Assembly: GCA_963749115.1 (NCBI GenBank)
Contig: CAVVLP010000011.1
Location: forward strand, 78,566 to 142,565
Direction: 5' to 3'
Source: SZUA-36 sp963749115
GTDB taxonomy: Bacteria; Pseudomonadota; Gammaproteobacteria; Xanthomonadales; SZUA-36
DNA length: 64,000 nt
Part shown: piece by piece, positions 58,037-64,000 of the stretch
Layout: each line of letters opens with the position of its first letter
Numbering within the stretch: the stretch's first letter is position 1
Position numbers and translations under genes: made by a program
The notes under the pieces: model-generated
Database searches by the model: none
What the model was told of the DNA's origin: nothing
The model's input: the letters and a program-made list of their open reading frames with translations, nothing else

Positions 58037-58096
58037 CAGCTACATGATGCGATGCCGGCAGGCACGACGCAAGTGATGAGAGATGAGAAAAAACGA

Positions 58097-58730
58097 ATGA
58101 ACAACGGCTCGGGCCTGAAATACTTTGTCAGCAAGCTACTGCACATCAAACCCACACCGTTACGGCAGGGCATCAATGGGCCATACATATTTATTCACAT
58201 CAATAAAACCGCCGGAACCAGCATAGGGAACGCCATAGGATTGCCGGTAAAGCATCATCAGACCGCAAGGGAGATCATCGCCAGTATTGGCAGGGAAAAG
58301 TGGACTACGGCCTATAAATTCACATTGGTCAGAAACCCATGGGATAAGGTGGTTTCCCACTACGAGTACCGGCTGAAAAGGAACAAGACCGAAATCGCCA
58401 CACGCAATATTTCTTTTTCCGAGTGGGTCAAAAAAACCTACGGGCCGGATAAAGATCCTTTTTACTACAATAACCCCAAGGCTTTTCAGCCACAGGTTGA
58501 GTGGCTTAAAGATGATGAAGGAAAAATTACGATAGACTTTATCGGCAGGTTCGAGATCGATCAATGAAGATTTCGATCAGATCAAAAGCGTCATCGGTCT
58601 TGAAGCAGAACTACCCCACCTGAACGCGAGCAAACGGGCCGGCTATCAATCCTATTACGATGACGAAACCCGGGAGATCGTGGCGGATTGGTTTCGTGAG
58701 GACATTGAATTGTTTGGGTATTGCTTCTAA
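58097..58730 (+). CDS. Sulfotransferase family protein, frameshifted
   Basis: A P-loop sulfotransferase of about 210 residues that probably transfers sulfate from PAPS to a carbohydrate. The 5'-phosphosulfate loop is IFIHINKTAGTSIGNAIG and the 3'-phosphate motif is FTLVRNPWDKVVSHYEYRL, as in the Sulfotransfer_2 type. A one-base frame change near 58562 separates the last 55 codons, which read EDFDQIKSVIGLEAELPHLN and end FREDIELFGYCF at a TAA at 58728. The start is ATG 58097; ATG 58076 is an alternative. The acceptor is unknown; nearby secreted carbohydrate-related genes might be relevant. Confidence 0.82.
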
Positions 58731-59277
58731 GTACGAAAACCAGACATCAGCCGAACCTTATTAATTGATCCTTACATCTTTAGGCTCTCTTACAGGGATG
58801 GTGACCATTTATTCAATGCAGGTGCGAAATTGATAGCTGAAAAAAGCTCTGAAGCAGATGGAATAGTGCTGGACAAGGTAAGCAACACTGTCAATTATGC
58901 CAGTTGTGCTTGGAGAGACAGCAATATACTGTAAGATGTGAGCGGGTATCATGATTCCACGGATAGGAGTCAAACATGACAACGTGCATGAATGTCCGTC
59001 TTTAGTTGAAGTATCAGGGGATATAACGAAACCCAGGGAAGGGAGTCTAAAAATGACCACGCGCATACGCGTCGCAGACCACAAGGGATTGGTCGGTTCT
59101 GCACAGAAACGTCGTCTCGAACGAGACAGAAACAACCCCACCAACACGGCAAGTCTCAAAAACCTACTCCGTCGAATTCATCTTCGAAAACCTGGTTATG
59201 GAATGCGAAGTCATTCACCAGGTGTCGCGGAACGACGTGATCAAACTGTTATTCCAGGGCTAGCCCGGAAATCTTGC
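58731..59277 (+). other. Gap with two stop-free stretches, no certain gene
   Basis: Two coding-like stretches are visible. The first (58731-58934) continues in frame from the sulfotransferase stop and reads LIDPYIFRLSYRDGDHLFNA and on to SCAWRDSNIL, without a start codon. The second starts at an ATG at 59053 after a good GGGAG site (MTTRIRVADHKGLVGSAQKR) and, with one frame change, would end FENLVMECEVIHQ...KLLFQG at 59263. Neither matches a family I recognise. They may be small genes with indels or gene remnants. Confidence 0.3.
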
Positions 59278-62200
59278 ATGACTGCGAAGATCTTGGTTGC
59301 CATTTGCCTGTTTCTTTTTCAGAGTGCCGCACTGGCTGCCATGAGCAGTGATCAGTCGAATACAGTGTCGTCAACATCCACTACCTCCCTCAAGCGAATG
59401 AATGCAGGCCTGAATGACGCCTGGTTTAACTCAGAAACAAGCGGTCAGGGCTTCTTCGTTACGGTCTTCCCGGAAATTGGCTATGTTTCGCTATCGTGGT
59501 TTACCTATGACACGGAAAGGCCTGCTGATCATGTGACCGCAAACCTGGGTGAACCCGGTCACCGTTGGCTTAATGCCCTGGGTCAGATTTTCCGGTAATC
59601 GCGCGGTGATGAATATTAGTATTGCATCCGGTGGCATATTTGATACTCCGACGGAGATTACGGAGGTCTACGATGGCACAATTATCCTGACTTTCCAAGA
59701 TTGTAGAAATGGCGAGGTCAGATACGATATTCCGTCCATCGCCCAACAAGGTGTTGTCCCCATACAACGCGTAGTCGGCGACAATATTGCTTTATGCGAG
59801 TCATTTGCAGAGCAAGAGGCGGATACGCAGAAGACAACGACCACCGAAGCGAACGGTCATAGCAATAACGATGATATCGTGATCAATGGTCAATCGAAAT
59901 TGATGACAGTAGAACCCGATGCACCCCTCCTGCAAATGAATGCAGGCATGAATGACGCCTGGTATAACAAGGAAACAAACGGTCAGGGCTTCTTCATTAC
60001 GGTTTTCCCGGACATTGGCTATGTTTCGCTATCCTGGTTTACCTATGACACGGTGAGGCCCAAGGGTGTAAACGCAAACCTGGGTGAGTCCGGTCACCGC
60101 TGGCTAAACGCCCTGGGTGCATATTCCGGTAATCAGGCGATGATGGATATTACCATTGCATCCGGTGGCATATTGGATACTCCGACGGAGATTACGGAGG
60201 TAAATGATGGCACAGTCGTCCTGAATTTCACCGATTGTAGAAACGGCACGGTTGAATACGACATACCATCCATCAATAGACATGGAATGGTGCCTATACA
60301 GCGGGTCGTTGAAGATAATGTCGCACTCTGCGAAGCGCTCAACGTAGCGGAGCCTGAGCCTGCGCCAGAACCAGAGCCATGCGATCAACTTCATGGGCTA
60401 CAGCGTTGACCCATTTGATCCCGCTCAGGATTTGAGCGGTACGTATTCTGTCGAGGATGGTGGGGCAACCCTGCGTCTCACGGGGAATACGTGGAAGAAG
60501 ATCGACTTGCCCTATACGGTCACAGCCAATACGGTTATCGAGTTCGACTTTGCGAGCAGCCAGCAGGGCGAGATACATGGTATCGGTTTCGACAATGACA
60601 ATGTGCTGAGCGAGGACCTCACCTTCAAGCTGTATGGCACCACTCAGGACTGGGGTTATGGTCTGCTTGACTTCGACAATTACGATGTCGCGCCAGGCGT
60701 TCAAGCATTACGTTATACCGGTTGGCTCATTTTACACGGGTACATTCGATCGCCTGTATTTCGCCATGGACGATGACGCCAGCGCCAGCGGCGAGAGCGT
60801 CTTCTCCAATGTCCGTATATACGATGTGATCGATCGGACCGCCACCGCCTGAGCCAGAGCCGCCACCACCACCGCCTGAGCCAGAGCCGCCACCACCGCC
60901 GCCTGAGCCAGAGCCGCCACCACCGCCGCCTGAGCCAGAGCCGCCACCACCGCCGCCTGAGCCAGAGCCGCCACCACCGCCGCCGAGCCAGAGCCGGATC
61001 CGTCACTGTGCGATGTCAGCACTCCAAACCTGGACTGCGATTTATTGGGGTACTGGCGTTTTGAGGAACCCGTTTACTTTGGTCGTAAGCACGGGGTCGT
61101 GGATTATTCGCTTACTGGCCATCACGCCACACCCATTAATGCTGTGCACGAAACCACCACCGGCAAGCTGGGTAACGCGCTCACTTTTGACGGAACCAGT
61201 GAATATGTAACCGCCGACCATCAGGCACTCGAATCAGTGCCATAGCGGCAGTGTCGCCATCTGGGTTAAAACCACGGTCAACAACCATCCGGATACGTAC
61301 CAGGCGCTTATGCAGAGCGGTTCGGATACACAAATACAACTGGATATCGATGAATTGGGTCAAATCCGTTTCACACTGGATACCGATATCACAACCTACA
61401 CACTGCTTTCCGATGCTGGAAACAATGACGGCAACTGGCACCATGCCGTGGCCACCTGGGGTAACGGCGGTCTACGTCTCTTTGTGGATGGCCAGCAGGT
61501 CGCGAGCGATGGTGACGCCGTAACCCGGCCAACAACGCCTGAAGCCTGGTACATCGGTGCCGCCAATGCAGGTCAAAGCGGTTTGTTCGAGGGCGATCTT
61601 GACGAGGCCGCAATCTGGAAACGCCAGTTGACAGCGGCGGAAGTTCAATCGCTGTATAACTCGGGGAATGGCCGTGTCATTTCCATGGGTCCTGTGATCG
61701 ACGAGTTCCAACCTCGAAAGATGATTTACCAACCTTCAAATCTGGTCAGTTTTGATTTGGCTATCGACAGTGAGCAAAGCTATACGGATGCAACTATCGA
61801 AGTGTGGGTGGAGCGGGAAGTGGATGCAAAAATCCAGGTTTACAGCCAGACCCATCAAATCGCTCAAGGCACACAAAACATCGCGATTAATTGGCCGCTA
61901 TCCGGTAATGGTCTTGACAACAATGTGCAGGGTCACCTGGCAAGGGTGACCGTGCGCGATTCGGACGGACAAATCATTGCTGAAAAAGAGGCATTGTTTG
62001 ATGTGGTCGATAATTGGTGGAAGGTCATGCGGTTGGCCGCGCGGAGTGGCAGTACAGTCGCCAGCCCCGGGCCACCGTCCCCCATTGCCCGGCTCTCTGA
62101 TGCGTCGATTCAAAATACGTGTGGAGAAAATGCGTCAGTTGGGGGTTTAACACCTTTGAGACATTCCACTACTCCCCACCTTGGAATTTAGACCCTGAAG

Positions 62201-63467
62201 GCGACATGTGGGAGGATATTGATTACCCCGGTCGCTTCATTTCCAAGGACCGCATGGCACAATGGGGCAGTGCCCTCCATTCCCAGGGAATGAAATACCT
62301 GGCTTATAATGACACTGCCGCTATTCAGGGCCCCCGGAATGGCAACTCCGTTGGAAAAGCGATGGAACAGTTTGGCGAAAATATTATGGTGACCAGGGTT
62401 ACTTTGTCCCAAACCTGAATTTCCTGTCACAACGGTGGGCAGATGAAAACATCGCTGCAATTAATGCTTTTGATTTTGACGGGATTTTTATGGATAGTGC
62501 TTATGCAGTAGGTAAAAGCGACAGTCAAGTATTATCAATGACAATGACGGCAATCCCATACCTCAGTCCCCAAGCGTTGGACAGTATATGCATGACGGGC
62601 TTGGCCTGGCAAAGCCCACTATACGCGCAAGAAAGAATTCGTATGCCTATGTGAGCCAGAATGCATACCCGCTTGTTTATTATTCCCTCAACATTCCACT
62701 CGATGATGTTTATGACAAGGTTTTGTCTGAAGCAAATTTGCAGGATGTATGGCCTTACAATGACGATGTCGATATGTGGTCGATTGAATGGGACTCGAGC
62801 AAATATACCCTCGGCAGAATTATCCCCAGGAATACGAAAGAATGGCCGTCATAATGACGTCCCTGGTGGATGTGGTTGGAAAACCAGTTCTTCAGTGGGC
62901 CTTTTTGACAGGCAGTCACAGATGACATTGCCTACATCCGTCCCAAAATGGCGACTTACCTGGCGGCACGTCTAAGGGTCCACGATCATGAGAATTTCTA
63001 TTAAGGCATAATGAACCCGGATACCCAGGACGAAGCCGATTCCCTCCAGTTTGCGCAGTACTTACGCTTTCAGGCCCGCTATTCGTATTACCTTGACCAT
63101 CCCGACCTGGAGCTGATTCAGCAGCCGCAAATTACCCATTTCGAATTGTCGGCAAGCAAGGATCTGTTCTGGAACCGGACGGTCTATCACCGCCTTGATA
63201 ATGGGAAAGATGAATATATTATCAACGCACTCAACCTGCCTTCAAATGGGCTGATAGAGGGACCAGACTGAGATTCCGCCAACCGCCGAGGATGTCATCC
63301 TGGGAGTCAGGAAATCAATCGGCAACTTTGATGTATTCTGCCTGGATGCCGATGATGCGACCCTGGTTCCGATCGAGGTGAGCATGGATTCCGAGGACTC
63401 TTCCTACCGGTATTTCAGTTTACCGCCTGTCCGTTCCTGGCAGGTGCTGGTGCTGAAGGAAAAGTGA
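59278..63467 (+). CDS. Giant secreted multidomain carbohydrate-related protein, multiply frameshifted
   Basis: Reconstructed length is about 1390 residues. A signal peptide (MTAKILVAICLFLFQSAALA) precedes two copies of an unnamed domain of about 150 residues (MNAGLNDAWFNSETSGQGFF and MNAGMNDAWYNKETNGQGFF; both end in VPIQRVVxDNxALCE). A beta-sandwich-like region follows (DLSGTYSVEDGGATLRL...LYFAMDDDASASGESVFSN), then a Glu-Pro linker with 27-bp repeats. A LamG/concanavalin-like domain comes next (LLGYWRFEEPVYFG...GNWHHAVATWGNGGLRLFVD). The C-terminal part looks like a TIM-barrel glycosidase (FNTFETFHYSPPWNLDPEGD, MKYLAYNDTAAIQGP, DFDGIFMDSAY, QYLRFQARYSYYLDHPD), perhaps GH66-like. About ten frame changes occur. 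It probably binds and cuts an extracellular polysaccharide. Confidence 0.65.
60851..60984 (+). repeat. 27-bp tandem repeat encoding EPEPPPPPP
   Basis: Five head-to-tail 27-base units start at 60851, 60878, 60905, 60932 and 60959. They encode a Glu-Pro-rich linker between the beta-sandwich and LamG parts of the giant protein. The next unit begins one base early (60985), so a base is missing in the fifth copy and the frame shifts there. Such arrays vary in copy number and are error-prone in assemblies. Confidence 0.85.
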
Positions 63468-63949
63468 GCAAATGTCCAAGTCTAGATACGCCGATTACCA
63501 AAAAGTATTGATCCAATCAGGCTCTATGGATCTCTTGCAACTTAAGTCCGTGATCTGCTGATCACGGACTTAAGTATCCCTCCTCAGACTTCGAACTGGA
63601 ATCTGGTCTCGGCTAACTATTAGCCCCCAAGCAAAACAGGCAATGACCATAACGTGCACTGTCATTTTCACTGCATGTCTCACCAGGGTGGTGGCTCTAG
63701 CCCGAACACTATCAAAATCCGAAAACCTTCACTCAAATTTAGTTGGAACCTCGTTTGACGTACGCCTTGCCGCTAAGTCCATTATACTTATCAGGAATGA
63801 AATTAATGACGTTCTTGGTATTACAGGTTGCTACTTAATTGAATTTGGCGAACAACCTGTCAACCTCAGACGATTGATTTTTTCTAGCGCAATGCTGGTT
63901 TACAATTTGAACTGGGGTTGTTTTGAGTCTAAAGGCCTGGAGATCTTTT
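63468..63949 (+). other. Intergenic region with a perfect 16-bp hairpin
   Basis: The 480 bp between the giant gene and its paralogue contain no convincing open frame. At 63540-63575, a 16-base arm (ACTTAAGTCCGTGATC) is followed by a four-base loop and its exact complement. No T-run follows, so an intrinsic terminator is not certain. Nothing else recognisable was seen. Confidence 0.6.
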
Positions 63950-64000
63950 ATGATTGCAAAGTTTGGGATTGCTATTGGCCTGTTTATCCTTCAGAGCGCC
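63950..64000 (+). CDS. Start of a paralogue of the giant secreted protein (truncated by window end)
   Basis: Seventeen codons are visible: a signal peptide reading MIAKFGIAIGLFILQSA. It closely matches the first residues of the giant protein (MTAKILVAICLFLFQSA), both in protein and in DNA, and a GGAGATCT stretch upstream resembles GGAAATCT ahead of the first gene. A second copy of this protein family therefore probably begins here and continues past the window. Confidence 0.6.
   Translation, partial: MIAKFGIAIGLFILQSA

Noticed and set aside
58037..58150. Fluoride riboswitch upstream of crcB
   Set aside because: The expected conserved crcB-motif helices and GAUGG/CUGAUGG elements are not found in the divergent gap; only short unrelated matches occur.
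60851..60984. CRISPR-like array
   Set aside because: The 27-bp units are contiguous without unique spacers and encode a Pro-Glu linker.
60713..61022. Minus-strand repetitive frames (WRLWLRRR and AQAAVVAAL types)
   Set aside because: These are the reverse reading of the 27-bp Glu-Pro repeat array.

Overview
The window looks like chromosomal DNA of a sulfur-oxidising gammaproteobacterium. It opens inside the tail of a reverse dissimilatory sulfite reductase (rDsr) operon, dsrL-J-O-P-N. It also carries a gammaproteobacterial lptD-alaA-surA-pdxA-rsmA-apaG-apaH block facing lgt-thyA-folA, and a TtpC-type TonB energy-transduction operon. NhaD and KefB-type antiporters would fit a marine or saline habitat, but the genus cannot be named from the sequence alone.

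Layout. 1-4568: end of dsrL, then dsrJ, dsrO, dsrP and dsrN (electron transfer across the membrane, and sirohaem amidation). 4621-8167: nadA-nadC-nadB, de novo NAD synthesis. 8185-13961: aldehyde dehydrogenase, a BaeSR-like two-component system divergent from a Spy-like periplasmic protein, and a tandem universal stress protein. 14079-18532: a regulator and UspA pair divergent from a small membrane protein, NhaD and a KefB-like antiporter, with two adjacent 14-bp direct repeats between them. 18505-19928: a decayed, AT-rich stretch with gene remnants lying against the 3' end of a tRNA-Thr. 19976-25203 (minus strand): a FakA-FakB fusion, plsY, birA and a SPOR protein, ending at tRNA-Thr. 25439-36800: PspC, glutaredoxin-like protein, serine deaminase, M23 peptidase, prfC, MATE, NupC, an MFS-acyltransferase fusion, msrB and an aminopeptidase. 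36876-47486: envelope and housekeeping block. 47663-57197: SLC13 permease, OPT transporter with a coupled partner, then the DUF3450-TtpC-ExbB-ExbD-TonB-TPR operon. 57267-58730: crcB with DUF190, and a sulfotransferase. 59278-64000: a very large secreted multidomain protein (two copies of an unnamed domain, a beta-sandwich region, a Pro-Glu linker, LamG, a glycosidase-like barrel) and the first codons of a paralogue.

Over much of the window reading frames are broken by single-base indels, roughly forty by my count. They hit indispensable genes (lptD, lgt, nadC, surA) and some fall in short homopolymers, so consensus error is more likely than gene decay. Such genes are annotated over their full span with the frame changes noted. 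The clearest real decay is at 18505-19928, where a DUF4325 domain is cut by an in-frame TAA.

Functional links: DsrJ, O and P form the membrane part of DsrMKJOP, which works with DsrL and the amidated sirohaem supplied through DsrN. The FakA-FakB fusion should make acyl-phosphate, the substrate of the adjacent PlsY. TtpC, ExbB, ExbD and TonB energise outer-membrane uptake, and neighbouring inner-membrane transporters could take over the imported solutes.
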